Origin: Datura wrightii
Lineage: Eukaryota > Streptophyta > Magnoliopsida > Solanales > Solanaceae
Direction of reading: 5' to 3'
DNA: 64,000 bases
Assembly (NCBI GenBank): GCA_035772735.1
Contig: JASDFA010000018.1
Coordinates: forward strand, 144,837,501-144,901,500
The notes beneath the pieces were generated by a model. The model saw only the letters and a program-made list of their open reading frames with translations, had not been told where the DNA came from and searched no databases. Shown one piece after another: positions 1 to 10,299 of this stretch (its first letter is position 1; each line of letters opens with the position of its first letter). The position numbers were made by a program, and so were the translations under genes.

Positions 1-600
1 TTGAAAAGGAAGGGAAGTTGAATGGGTACTTGGGGTGGCAAATATTAATAAGTGTTAGGTGGGAAGTAATGGGTCTTTTTGTGGAAAGGGCGATCTGGGG
101 AGGAGATGAAAGAAAATGGGAGAATGAAAGGGTGTTTGGGGATTTTCGAAACAGGGTCTTTCCATCGGGGGCCACAACGGTGGTCGCTAAAATCAGTCGG
201 CGGTTCGCTGCTATGGCCGCCACTAACATTACCTGAACACGACTCTGAGTGCAAGTTAGGCGGTTGACCAGCATTTAATGAATATCTTACGTGGTTTTGT
301 CGGATGAGGAGACGATGCCTGATCCATTGCCAGGTACTCTGGCTAATAGAGACGACAAACTGGCAGTTCACGCTTTGACGTGGCGCTTCACCAATTGGGC
401 CACCGGTTTTCCTTGGAATTTTAGTTTGCTGGATAGGATCAGCGCCCAAATGGTGCTTCACAAATTACCACTGGAGGTTCGCCAGTTTGGATCGCCGATT
501 TGCCTTGAATCCTTCAGTGCACTGGGTAGGTCCGCGCTTGAACTACGCTTTGTGAAATGCGATCTGTGTTTTGCTGGTTGCTACGCTGGTCAGTTACCCT
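1..600 (-). other. Element D region between pol and the 3' ORF, with GC-rich repeated motifs
   Basis: No credible gene. The stretch 150-560 holds recurring words such as GGCGGTTCGC, TTCACCAATTGG and GCCACCGG, which resemble those in D's own LTR upstream of its TATA box (7130-7450, for example GGCGGTTCGCCGG). Left of 150 the minus strand becomes CT-rich, like the start of the candidate 5'-UTR exon in A and B. By position this is the pre-ORF module of an Athila-like element. Small open frames here lack protein-family features. Confidence 0.55.
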
Positions 601-673
601 TCCTATAGTGCACCCTTCCATCCTAAAAAAATCAAAAACAACAAAGCATATGAGAAGAACCAAATGAAAGATG

Positions 674-721
674 CTTGGGTTGCCTCCCAAGGAGCGCCTT
701 ATTTAACGTTGTGGCACAACG
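674..721 (-). other. Two-hairpin motif of element D
   Basis: On the minus strand, CGTTGTG-C-CACAACG (707-721) is followed after 15 bases by CTTGGG-AGGCAA-CCCAAG (674-691). Both stems are perfect inverted repeats. The motif starts 14 bases after the pol stop codon (736-738). Related motifs sit at the same relative place in A, B, C and E. Confidence 0.7.
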
Positions 722-735
722 AAAGTTCCTACAAG

Positions 736-806
736 CTACGGCTCATCCAGATGCACCACCTCTGTTCGGCCAACTTCTTCCAACACCCCCAAGTATCTTT
801 TAACCC
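736..806 (-). pseudogene. pol: Last residues of element D pol
   Basis: After removing solo LTR G and one GTTGA copy, the integrase frame continues from VNGQ into RVKRYLG and ends at a TAG at 736-738 on the minus strand. This continuity across the insertion confirms that G landed in the last 30 codons of pol and fixes the pol stop just upstream of the two-hairpin motif. Confidence 0.7.
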
Positions 807-811
807 GTTGA

Positions 812-2384
812 TGATCTTGGGAATAATTACGTGCCCAAGTGCTATTTATATCTTGATTTAGTCATGTTTGTCAATTTAATTAATTGTATTCTTATGTGAG
901 TTTGTATAATTTCGTGCACAAACTAACTAATGTGATTAGCTCTTTATTTTGTAGGAAAAACATGTTAAAGATGCGCTAAATATGAAGATGCACGAGCAAG
1001 GAGGAGCTTTGGATTGAGTTGGGATGACAATTGCACAAGATGGCATGAAAATCAGTCCTACCGTACAACACAGCATGCCAAGGCGGCTGACCTGCGCGAT
1101 AGGCGCCATGTCACACCCGTGCGTGTGCGCGCGGGGGTAGGCAAAGCAGCAGCAGCAGCGCATGATGGAGCTGTGCCATGCCAAGGTCCCTGTGCAATGG
1201 TTGTCGTGCCACGCTGGAAAACGCGCACAGCACACTGCCATGCCATTCCATTGCCGAAATTTCCAGTTTGCCTCCAGCTTGCTCCGTGTCACGGAGGCAA
1301 ATTGGCGCGACCAGCTCCGTGACACGGAGGCATTTCACCCACAGCCAAAATTTTAAAAATCTCACTTAGTATAAATAGGATACTTAGCTTCTTGTTTCAT
1401 TTTTCTCACGAAATATTTTTGGGAAACCATAAAGGTGTGAAGGGAGAACGGAAGAACTCTACCTAGGGTTCCTTATTTTTCATTCTCTTTTAACTATTCT
1501 TGTAATTACTCTACTTGAATCATGTTTTTAAGTATTTTTATGAACATGAGTGGCTAAAACCCTTCCTCTAGGGTTGAGGCTATGTAATATGACTATATAT
1601 GCATGAATTCTTCATTGGTTTGAGTTTTAGTTGTTTTTTTTGTCTTATATTCTTTATTAGTAATGTTTTTATGCTTGATCACCATGAAAACAAACACGTT
1701 AATCTGGGGTAAAAGCTTGAAAAAGTAACCCTAGGCTAAAACATGAGAATGTAGGGAGCAAGTTCTTACCTTTATGATATGATTCGCGATTAGGATAGAA
1801 ATTATACCTAATTTGCCTTGCTTGGTTACTAAAACGGGATGAACTAGACACCGACTTAGAATTATCACATCACCACACGTAGAAGTAGTTGTGAAGCTAA
1901 GTCTGGGTAAATGATTAGAGGTACGAAAGTCCATAATCAAGGGTGCAAACATTGCAAACTATGTCCATGTATTTAAATTGCTCATGAATTAGGACGTCAC
2001 ATCCCTGCTCAACGATGTAGGTATGAGACTAGTTTGTCGTGTTTAGAGGCTCAAAAGACCATGAACGTAGCATTTTAATTATGTGAGACAACAACTGAAG
2101 TATTCATACTCGAGCCACTGTGAATTATAGCATTTCATGATTATTAGGCCTTAACTCTAGTTGTTTCTCGTATTGTTTCTCGAGTATTTTTTGATCAACC
2201 CTAAATTTAATTAGAATTTCCTGAAAATTTCTATAATCAAAACTTGTGAAGGTTAATTTTACACTTGAACTTGAATATTTGCTGAATTGGTCCAGTCCAT
2301 GTGCGTTGGACATCCGGCTCTAAAAAAGGGCTACTATATTACTTGTACGATCGCGTATGCTTACGAGTGCGCTGGGTGCAAACA
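812..2384 (+). repeat. G: solo LTR of an Athila-like element, inserted in D
   Basis: The LTR is 1573 bases long and begins TGATCTTGGG with an inverted repeat (CTTGGG...CCCAAG). It ends GTGCAAACA and is flanked by GTTGA on both sides (807-811 and 2385-2389). It resembles E's 3' LTR and the A/B LTRs in the same order: 5' palindrome, a TTTTGTAGG segment, a GC-rich block with CTCCGTGACACGGAG (about 1260-1335), TATAAATA, a region with GGATAGAAAT and ACCTAATTTG, and a U5 with GGTCCAGTCCATGTG. No primer site or internal sequence adjoins it, so it is a solo LTR left by LTR-LTR recombination. It lies antisense to the host element. Confidence 0.9.
1370..1377 (+). promoter_or_regulatory. TATA box of LTR G
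   Basis: TATAAATA follows the GC-rich block and precedes a transcribed-looking leader. The position matches the TATA boxes of LTR1-4 and of E's 3' LTR. Confidence 0.7.
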
Positions 2385-2389
2385 GTTGA

Positions 2390-3598
2390 CCATTTACTTT
2401 GAACATGCTCCCATTCTCACTATGGAGTTTGATAGCTCCATTCTCGTACACTTGAGAAACCTTAAAAGGCCCTGACCATTTAGTTTTTAACTATTCGGGG
2501 AATAACCTTAGTCGAGAATTGAACAGTAGCACCCAATCCCCTGAAATAAAATTACGCTACAACACTTTTTGGTCTTGATAGTATTTCATGCTAGCTTCGT
2601 AAATTGTTGCATTCTCATAGGCCTTCATTTTGAATTCATCCATCACATGCAAGTTATGGATTCAACCTTGGATAGCTCGTCCCATTTCCAGGTTTAAACT
2701 TTTTAATGCCCACAAAGCATTGTGGTCTAGCTCCACCAGGAGATGACATGCTTTACGAAACACCAGCTGGTAAGGAGACATTTCAATCGGTGTTCTAAAT
2801 GAAGTCTGATATGCCCACAATGCATCACCTAACTTCTGTGCCTTATCTATTCTATTTAAATTGACTGTTTTAGTCAAGATGGACTTTATTTCCCGGTTTG
2901 AAACTTCCACCTGTCCGCCGATCTACGGGTGATATGGGGTGGCCACTTTATGCTTAACACCAGGCTTAACTAGTAGTGTGTTGAACACCAGATTGCAAAA
3001 ATGACAGCCTCCATCACTAATGATAGCTCTAGGGGTATCAAACCTCGAGAAGATATGTTTCTTTAAAAAGAGTTTTACACTTCTCGCTTCATTGTTTGGT
3101 AATGAAACAACTTCCACCCATTTGGAAACATAATCCACCGCCACCAAGATGTATTTATTCCCATAAGAAATTACAAAAGGACCCATAAATGTTGATCCCC
3201 CATACATCAAACAACTCAACCTCTAAGATGGGTATTAGCGGGAGTTCATGCCACCTCGAAATACTCCCTGTCCTTTGGCATCGATCACATTACTTCACAC
3301 AGTCATGTGCATCTTGATGTAAGCTAGGCCAATAAAACCCACATAGCAACACCTTGGCCGTTGTTCACACGCTACCACAATGACCTCCCATAGGGGAAGA
3401 GTGACAAGCCTCTAGAATTGGGACCATCTCCACTTCCAGCACACACCTTTGTATTAACCCATCTGCACAACTTCGGAAGAGGTAAGGTTCATCCCAAAAT
3501 AATTTCCAGACATCATGCATGAATTTCTTCTTTTGCTGAAAATTCAATACTTTGGGGACAATGTTGCCGGCCATGTAATTAGCGAAATTAGAAACCAC
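2390..3598 (-). pseudogene. pol: Element D integrase
   Basis: Integrase of an Athila-type polyprotein, which inserts element cDNA into chromosomes. The N-terminal zinc-binding part is seen around 3260-3450 (CHSSPMGGHCG, then CDRCQRTG in another frame). The core is at 2923-3219: YILVAVDYVSKWVE, RFDTPRAIISDGG with the second catalytic Asp, then GQVEV with the Glu around 2890-2910. The C-terminal part follows (SPYQLVFRKACHLLVELDH), with a final GPFKVSQVYENGAIKLHSE. The first catalytic Asp box (normally GIDFMGP) is disrupted by a frameshift. Stops also separate the zinc part, core and C-terminus. It continues across G to 736. Confidence 0.85.
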
Positions 3599-3609
3599 GG
3601 TGTCAGGTT

Positions 3610-4389
3610 GTGGGTTGCATCTTAGATTCGCTCATCTAGAAAGACTTCATTTATCTCCTCTTGTGTTCCTGGCTGCCCATTTGTTTCTAGGCGCGAAAAA
3701 TGGTTGGCCACTTAATTCTCACATCCCCAACGGTCTTTCACCTCGAAGTTGAATTCCTGCAACAACAACACCCACCTAATCAATCTTGGTTTAGCATCCT
3801 TATTGGTCATTAAATACCTGAGCGCTGCATGGTCCATGTGCACCACCACTTTGGTTCCTAGCAAGTACGCCTAGAATTATTCAAATGCAAACACAACAGC
3901 TAGGAGCTCCTATTCCATTACTATGTAGTTTGTTTGTGCATTGCTCAGAGCTTTACTAGCATAGTAGATTGGGTGGAAGATCTTGTCTCTTCGTTGACCA
4001 AGGACTTCTCCTAATGCTACCCCACTTGCATCGCGCATGAGCTCAAAGGGTTTTGACCAATCAGGTGCTACAATTATTGGAGAGGAAATTAATCTATCCT
4101 TCAACTCCACAAAAGCCCTCAAATAATCCTCATTAAAGTTGAACTTGGCCTCTTTCTCCAACAGCCTTACTAGGGGACGAGCTATCTTAGAGAAATCTTT
4201 AATGAAATAGCGGTAGAAACCCGCATGTCCGAGGAAACTCCTAACACCTTTCATGGTGCACGGTGGAGGTAACTGAGCAATGGCATCCACTTTTGCTTTA
4301 TCCACCTCAATCCCTTGTTCAAAAATTTTGTGTCCCAATACAATCCCTTCTTTGATCATGAAATGACACTTTTCCCAATTTATGACCAA
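3610..4389 (-). pseudogene. pol: Element D RT connection and RNase H
   Basis: The end of RT and the RNase H domain. Visible are NWEKCHFMIKEGIVLGHK, VRSFLGHAGFYRYFIKDFSK, and the RNase H region FELMRDASGVALGEVLGQ and IYYASKALSNAQTNY. The first RNase H carboxylate box reads RDAS where relatives have CDAS. A stop after YIVME (3910-3912) interrupts the domain. Beyond it, VVVHMDHAALRYL and the FSRLE end can be followed with further stops down to about 3660. RNase H removes the RNA strand during cDNA synthesis; this copy is inactive. Confidence 0.85.
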
Positions 4390-4395
4390 ATTCGT

Positions 4396-5322
4396 CTACG
4401 TACATCTCTTTAATACCTCATCTAAATGTGTCAAGCAGTTATCAAAAGAGTTCCCAACAACTGAGAAGTCATCCATGAAGACTTCCATAGTATCTTCCAT
4501 CATGTCGGAAAAAATGGACATCATCCATCTCCGGAATGTAGTCGGGGCATTGTAAAGATCAAAAGGCATCCACTTGAATGCAAGAGTACCATAGGGACAT
4601 GTAAATGTGGTTTTTTCTTGATCCTCGGGTGCGATTGAGATTTGATTGTATCCCGAGTATCTATCTAAGAAATAATAATACTCTTTATAGGCTAGACAAT
4701 CTAACATTTGGTCAATGAATGGCACTGGGAAATGATCCTTCTTTTTCCAGGAGTTTAACTTACGGTAATCCATACAAACTCTCCATCTCGTGATTGGACG
4801 AGTAGCAATCAATTCATTCTTTTCATTCAGAATAACCGTAATGCCTCCTTTTTTTGGTATACACTGTATACGGCTTACCCAACTACTGTCTGTAATGGGA
4901 TACACTACCCCTACTTCTAGCCATTTAATAATCTCTTTCTTGACCACCTATTGCATAGGTGTATCCCACCTTCTTTGATGTTCAACTGATGGGCTGCAAT
5001 TTTCTTGAAGATTGATTTTGTGAGTTCAGATCCCCAGAGGGATACCAGTGATATCAGCTATTAACCATCCTATAGCTCTGATATGCCTTTTCAACACCTC
5101 AATGAGTTTATCTACCTGCAACGGAGTGAGCTTTGCTAAAATGATAACTAGGAGCATTTCATTCTCTCCCAGGTATGCATATTGTTGGTGAGTGGGCAAG
5201 GGTTTGAGCTCCAGCTTTGGTGGGGTCACAATAGAAGGCTGTGACGGAGGGGTTGTACGATTCTTCAAATCAAGGTCCAGCTTTCTTGGTGGGAACAAAT
5301 AATCTCTTATCAACTTAAGCAC
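4396..5322 (-). pseudogene. pol: Element D reverse transcriptase
   Basis: RT copies element RNA into cDNA. The N-terminal linker (5026-5322) has YAYLGENEMLLVII and HIRAIGWLIADITGIPLGI. The palm and fingers (4396-4947) show WVSRIQCIPKKGG, RVCMDYRKLNSWKKKDHFP, YSGYNQISIAPEDQEKTTF and the catalytic box VFMDDFSVVG (FMDD in place of YVDD). Stops fall between the linker and the palm (about 4948-5025) and after KRCT (4396-4398). No aspartic protease active site is found upstream, so the protease was probably lost in the deletion that also removed gag. Confidence 0.88.
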
Positions 5323-5867
5323 ATGGTGAACCTCCTCGAGTTCATCCCTTTCAAGAAAACATCATTAATAAGTTCTCCAACAACCTCTTCTTTAACTTCC
5401 CATTGAAATATATCATTCTCTACAATGTCCTGTATTGGAGCCATGTTGTTTTCTGTTGTTTGAGCTACCATCTGAGATTCTAAGTCATTCATCGGCTCCT
5501 CCAATTACTGAATGATGACATCATGACTCTTTACAGAGGTTGTTAGATCCAAGAGTTTACTTTGTAAATCTTGAACTCTCTCTTCAGTCGCAAGAACCTT
5601 TTCAAGCACCACTTCTAGAGTACTTTCCATATGAGCTGTGATTGACTCATTGCTCCCTTGACTACTTGTATCGATTGACCGAGTATTATTCCAACCTTGG
5701 TTTCCGTAATAGACATCATCATACTCATGGTTGTCTTGGATACATCTAGCATGGAAACCCTTCATATAGTTCGTCAAAAACTCCATCTGCTTCATTATGA
5801 CTAACAACATTGCGTCTTTCTTCCCCTCTCTACGGCAAATTTTTTCTACTAGCTTTATGGTCTCCAC
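5310..5867 (-). pseudogene. gag: Element D gag C-terminal remnant and linker
   Basis: A frame with MKQMEFLTNYMKGFHARC, a Gly/Asn/Ser-rich stretch (YYGNQGWNNTRSI) and a helical segment (TLEVVLEKVLATEERVQDLQ). It continues past one stop (5505-5507) into an acidic linker. This matches the end of an Athila-type gag, after the zinc knuckle, by composition and position. The gag main domain (LTLFPFSLLGEAK in A and E) is absent, as the remnant starts about 130 bases from the primer site. The family match is weaker than for the enzymes. Confidence 0.55.
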
Positions 5868-5998
5868 ACAAGGCGCTCCTTTCGGGTTTCATGACCATCC
5901 TCCAAAACTGCTCATGAGCCACACAATCGATTAGTAGTGACCACTGTGGTGTGGAACCAATTCAAGTTAACAATCAACACAAGATTATCAAGCGCTAG

Positions 5999-6016
5999 TC
6001 CTCGGCAACGGCGCCA
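5999..6016 (-). promoter_or_regulatory. Primer binding site of D, tRNA-Asp type
   Basis: The minus strand reads TGGCGCCGTTGCCGAGGA, close to the tRNA-Asp 3'-end complement used by Athila elements. It sits just after the LTR end and shows that D points left. Confidence 0.85.
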
Positions 6017-6019
6017 TAT

Positions 6020-7607
6020 TTTATAACATCCAAATTATATCCTTAATGCAAAGAATATACACGGTCCAAGTATCAAAACAAGTGTCCCAACAAGTGCCGG
6101 GGTCGAATCCCACAAGGACTAGGGAATGATAGTTACAAGTGTCGAGTGAGAAATTGACGTTAGCTTGCAGCACATAGAATTAATATAAAAACAAATAAAA
6201 TTGGGAGAGTTGAAATTTGTAGATAATTGTATTGGGTGATTTAGTGAAATAAAATAGCAAGATCAACTAAGTTGTCAACAAGGATGTGAAAGACTGGAGG
6301 TGCGGTGTAGATGAAATACTAACTAGATCGAGACATGCCAGGTCATCTTATGAGTTCAACAAGTGTAAATAATCTCGGGAGGTGGGTATTACAGCTTTTC
6401 AGCCTTCTAATTACCTCTTACTAGAGTTTTGTCAAACCTCTAGCCATAATTTAGCTCAACCCAAATTGATTTGGATTAGCAACTACACTAATTTCTAGCT
6501 ATTAGTTACTAATAAGGAATGAGAATGCAATTTCAGCTATTTCTAGCTCAATTTCACAATCTCTTCTCCATGCCCACTACTAAATTCTCTTCCAATACTT
6601 AATTATTCTTTTACAAGCAACACTCAAGCAAGAATAAGTAGACCCATATCATAATCAATGGACCTTCCCTTATAGATTAATGAGAATCTAATAGATTTAC
6701 ACTTATTTGAACAATATGAAGTTGACTCTAGCAATACCCAATCTAATTAAGTATTCATCATCATACACCTCTAGTTAATAATTTTAGCTACTCATGATTA
6801 AGAAATTCAAAAACACATTCATTAATAGCATCGTTGAATTTAATAGCAAGAGTAAAAGAATCAACTTCACAAGATAATCTCCAACAATAGCTGAAACTTA
6901 CTAGTACAAAGAAGAAATAGAGTAGAGTACTTTCTACAATTTTCAATTAGAACCCCCTATCTCAGCTAAGAGAATGTTCTTCAGCTAAAAGGGAAAACAA
7001 TGTTGTGATGTAAGCTTTGTTCTCTCTCAATATCTCTATTTCTATCTCTCCTTTTGCATATATGTACACAATACTTTTTCTTCTATTTATATCCTGAAAA
7101 GTAGGGAACTTTTTATCTCTTTTCCAGTGTTGGACGATTATACCCCCATGAGAACCGTTCTGGAATCGGTAGAGACACAAGGCGGTTCGCCGGTTCTCCG
7201 TGAACCGCCGGTATCTTTTCTGTATCCTTACTAAATTCCAGTGAACATCAGTGATTCACCTGGCATTTCACTGATGCCAATCCATGAACCGTCGGGTCTT
7301 CAAGCATTTTTTCAAAACTTTGGATGTCTTTCGGCGACTGGACCGGTGAATCACCGCTGGCAATTCTTGAACCGTCGGTGGCATTAATTCTCAGGGTAGT
7401 GATGTTCGGCCTTTGGATGGCGTTTCGCCGGTCTTCATCTACGAATCCCAATTTACTCTCACTACTTTCTTTTTGCTATTTTCTTCAGATTTAGTCATCT
7501 ACACACAAAAAAAGCAAAACGGGCATAAAATACAAATAATCAACTCAAGAACTAAGCAAAAACTCAACTTTTAGAGACGAATGAGTTGGTAAATTACCAA
7601 CTCATCA
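6020..7607 (-). repeat. 5' LTR of element D
   Basis: About 1.59 kb. On the minus strand it starts TGATGAGTTGGTAA with a near-perfect 5'-terminal palindrome (7583-7605). A block of GC-rich motifs (7130-7450: GGCGGTTCGCCGG, GAACCGTCGG, TTCACCGG) precedes the TATA box at 7084-7091. The U5 end carries the GTGGGATTCGACC segment that is also found before the primer sites of A, B and E. The left edge is fuzzy because the usual CA end is mutated. Small reading frames inside it are not genes. Confidence 0.82.
7084..7091 (-). promoter_or_regulatory. TATA box of D 5' LTR
   Basis: TATAAATA on the minus strand, directly downstream of the GC-rich motif block, as in the other Athila-like LTRs here. Confidence 0.65.
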
Positions 7608-7612
7608 AGAAC

Positions 7613-7960
7613 ACCATGCAATCGGACTAACTCTCGGATGTACAATTTAGCATACTCCTCCATTGAATCAGTAGTTTTGATCGGTAAGAAATGAGTTCCT
7701 TTGGTCAACCTGTCTACGATCACCCAAATAGAGTCATACTACCAGCGAGTGCGAGGCAACCCTGTGGTAAAGTCCATATTGATCTCTCCCCACTTCCAAG
7801 TGGGGATATTGATGTCTTGTAGTATACATCTAGGTCTCTGATGCTCCACTTTCACTTATTGACATTTCAGACACTTAGCCACAAACCCTGCTATGTCCTT
7901 CTTCCTGTCATTCCACTAATAGACTCCTTACATCCTAGTGGCACCTGGATGTATAGAATA
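7613..7960 (-). pseudogene. pol: Element F integrase, N-terminal and early core part
   Basis: On the minus strand, after a Cys/His-containing segment (about 7850-7930), the core begins with a MDFTTGLPRTRW-like stretch. It then reads DSIWVIVDRLTKGTHFLPIKTTDS and REL, VRLHG, the typical Tekay-type integrase opening. A stop replaces the residue after RTRW. The frame ends at 7608, where element D begins, which removes the second catalytic Asp and the Glu from this fragment. They should lie on the far side of D, outside the window. Confidence 0.8.
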
Positions 7961-8069
7961 TCAGGAACCGTGAGCTTCATGCAACATCCATCCTCTTAAA
8001 TCATTGTTGTTCCGACACATAAATGACCCTGATATCGCAGCATCCCATCTCCCCCTTGGGAGAAGACCT

Positions 8070-8532
8070 CTACCTTCTGGTTCTGAACCGCTTCTTCAAC
8101 TTCACCAGTTCTTTCCTTCCATCATCTACATGAGAAACACTCTCCATGGAAATCCTACTAATGGAATCCGCCACCACATTGGCCTTACCTGGATGATAAG
8201 GTACGCTGACATCATAGTCCTTCAGCAGCTCTAACCATCTTCTTTGTCGCAAATTCAAATCCTTCTGAGTAAACAAATATTGTAGGTTCTTGTGATCTAC
8301 AAACACATGCACATGGACCCCATACAAGTAGTGTCTCCAAATCTTCAAGGCGAATACCACCCTTGCCATGCGTCGGGTAATTCCTTTCATTAGTCTTAAG
8401 CTGTCTAGAGGAATACGCGATGACCTTACTGTGTTTCATCAATACACACCCAAGACTAACTCTAGAGACATCACCATACGCAACAAAATCGTTCAAGCTC
8501 CCCTGCAACCTAGAGTTATCCACTAAGAACAC
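8070..8532 (-). pseudogene. pol: Element F RNase H
   Basis: RNase H of a Tekay/Del-type polyprotein. Visible are YGDVSRVSLGCVLMKHSKVIAYSSRQLK, NYPTH, then in another frame VVFALKIWRHYLYGVHVHVF, DHKNLQYLFTQKDLNLRQ and LLKDYDVSVPYHPGKANVVADSIS. The first catalytic Asp is altered (YGDVS where YCDAS is usual), and at least one frameshift (about 8370-8400) splits the domain. Confidence 0.88.
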
Positions 8533-9340
8533 TACTTCCCCTTAAACATGAGAGGCGTACAAGTTCGAGCTCCAACAAAGAGTCACCCATCACACCATGC
8601 TTTAGTCTACTATACATCACCACCTCATTCAAGCCTATCACTTATGGCTACCCCATGGCTCCTTTTAGTTAATGCTATTCACGAATTCCCCTATCTTCTA
8701 CGCTTGGCTAATAGATGCGCTCCATGAACTTCTACATATCTAGCTCCCATGGTAGGGAAAGAGTTATCCTAAATGAACACATTGTAGACATCAATTCCAT
8801 CGCGGGGAAACTCGATGCATAATGAGGGTCATGACTGGAACCACCATCTGAAGTGGTTACATCCTATTCTATGAATCTGAACATGAATAACACGTAAGGA
8901 GTGTTTGGATCTTAGACATGGGCATAACATGCTTACATACAAAAGGAGTAGAGTATCCTATTAACTGAACTATAGGAAAACACTTGAATAAGCATGTATC
9001 CATCTCCCATAGCTGTTGATCCTGGACTTTCATCTTATCATTTGCCCCTTAGCTTAAGGTCATCGTTCTAAGGCTCTTAGATACTCTCTTAAGTCTAGGC
9101 TGATGTCACTAACTCTTGACTTTCCATTTTCCCCTAAAGCTACCACCGCAGACTTTATACTTATAACCATCTCTTGCCCTCCACGGAAAAAAATCTTATA
9201 CAAAAAAAAAATGCTAAAAGGGACCCTACGCCTTATACTGGGGAAATTCATGGGCCTAGCAACATGTAAGGTTCATCATGATAAAAAAACTCATAACATA
9301 CCTATGACTACATTTGAAGTTGGCTGCCACCTGTACTAGA
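8533..9340. other. Unrecognised stretch inside element F
   Basis: Protease and RT of F would be expected here (about 2 kb), but I find no active-site motif (D-S/T-G, YVDD) on either strand, and the interval is too short. It holds an A-run near 9201-9210 and no open frame with family features. It is best read as deletion plus decay, or a very old insertion I cannot identify. Confidence 0.4.
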
Positions 9341-9700
9341 TAACCCGCCCTGCTAGATTGGCAAGCTATCTGGTGGCTGGAGCACTGGTTATACCCTTGC
9401 CCTGACTAGCCAATGGCGAACCCCTGTGCATGTGTCCGGGATTACCATACCAGAGACAACCATCTCTGCCAACCAAATACCTTCTCAAGTGTTTTCTACC
9501 TCATTTCAGGTAGGTTGGCCGACTGGATAGGGTTGCTGGAGGGGTGGTTGGGCACGGCCTCCCTGGCCACTCTTCTTGGCTGATGGGTAGTCTTTGAGTT
9601 TATGACCGGGCTGGCAATACCAAAAGCAACCATCTGAACCCATCAAGCATTTCCATGGGTGGTTCTTCCTATATCTTTTGTACACCAAGTATGTAACCTC
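9340..9700 (-). pseudogene. gag: Element F gag zinc-knuckle region
   Basis: At 9506-9688 the minus strand reads GSDGCFWYCQPGHKLKDYPS, a zinc knuckle of the CX2CX4HX4C class in which the second and last cysteines are displaced or lost. About 170 bases further (9390-9470), GRDGCLWYGNPGHMHRG looks like a second, more degraded knuckle. Gag knuckles bind element RNA during packaging. The duplicated knuckle is tentative, because stops and frameshifts separate the two. Confidence 0.6.
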
Positions 9701-9829
9701 CCTTACCTTATTCTTGTTTCTCTGAGTCGAAACTTGAGATCTCTACTGAAGTTTAAGGTGATTTCCACCACCTAACCATTGCTGGAAAAACTCAAAGTTC
9801 CCCATCCTGGCACTCTTGTTTCCCTTTCC

Positions 9830-10270
9830 TCTCCCCTTGAACTCCTTATTCACTTTCGAACCAAGAAACCTAAGAGGACTCTCTCCCGAGAAGCCCTACA
9901 CCCTAGCAGCTGACATCTCTCTGGTGGAGTCCGGGGGTGTGATTACCTGCTGGTTGAGTTGAGTGGTCATGGAATATACCAACACTCTGATGGCAGCCCT
10001 GAGCTCCTCATCCATAACCTGATGGAATAGGGGCCCTGCTGGAGTTGGTGGGGCTTGCTGACCTCCATTGATTCTTCGGGGAAACATAGTTCTACAAACG
10101 TGTATAGCACGAGTTAGGAGAGTAGGAGAGTTGAACTTCATACCATGAGATAGAATGATGAAAGAAGGGAAGTTTCCTAAAACGTTTTGTAGCCTCTTCA
10201 TCAAAAGTATGGCGCGCTTCACACCCATTAAAAAGACTCAACATAACGCGGCATCCGGACACCTTAGGAC
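9830..10270 (-). pseudogene. gag: Element F gag N-terminal part
   Basis: Minus-strand frame with MFPRRINGGQQAPPTPAG, then a helical segment (ELRAAIRVLVYSMTTQLNQQ), and after a stop FSGESPLRFLGSKV. This order (PPRR start, APPTP, helix, then a PPxFxGSKV segment) is that of Tekay/Del-type gag in dicots. The capsid core between here and the zinc knuckle (about 9700-9830) is shortened. The start methionine at about 10084 is chosen because it opens the recognised homology. Confidence 0.7.
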
Positions 10271-10283
10271 ACTCTAAACCTTT

Positions 10284-10296
10284 GCTCTGATACCAA
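10284..10296 (-). promoter_or_regulatory. Primer binding site of F, tRNA-iMet type
   Basis: The minus strand reads TTGGTATCAGAGC, the standard initiator-Met primer site of chromoviruses. It orients F leftward. Confidence 0.85.
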
Positions 10297-10299
10297 TTT

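Larger units (their letters stand above)
1..7607 (-). mobile_element. Element D: Athila-like LTR retrotransposon, 3' end outside the window
   Basis: Minus-strand Ty3/gypsy element. Reading right to left: 5' LTR (about 6020-7607), tRNA-Asp primer site (5999-6016), remnant of gag, RT, RNase H, integrase, two-hairpin motif (674-721), and a GC-rich region running off the left edge. The 3' ORF and 3' LTR lie beyond base 1. The gag main domain, zinc knuckle and protease are missing and many stops are present, so the copy is dead. It sits inside the integrase gene of element F, which resumes at 7608. It is itself interrupted by solo LTR G (812-2384). The Athila assignment rests on the Asp primer site, the RT box FMDD and the integrase C-terminal motif KACHLLVELDH. 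Confidence 0.88.

Noticed and set aside
45..608. Overlapping open frames on both strands at the left edge (138 and 105 codons).
   Set aside because: They read through GC-rich repeated words on both strands and have no family features. The place matches the pre-ORF module of D.
6020..7607. D's 5' LTR as a host intergenic or gene region because it lacks an LTR partner in the window.
   Set aside because: Its right end has TG start and palindrome, its left end adjoins a tRNA-Asp primer site, and F's integrase stops exactly at its border.
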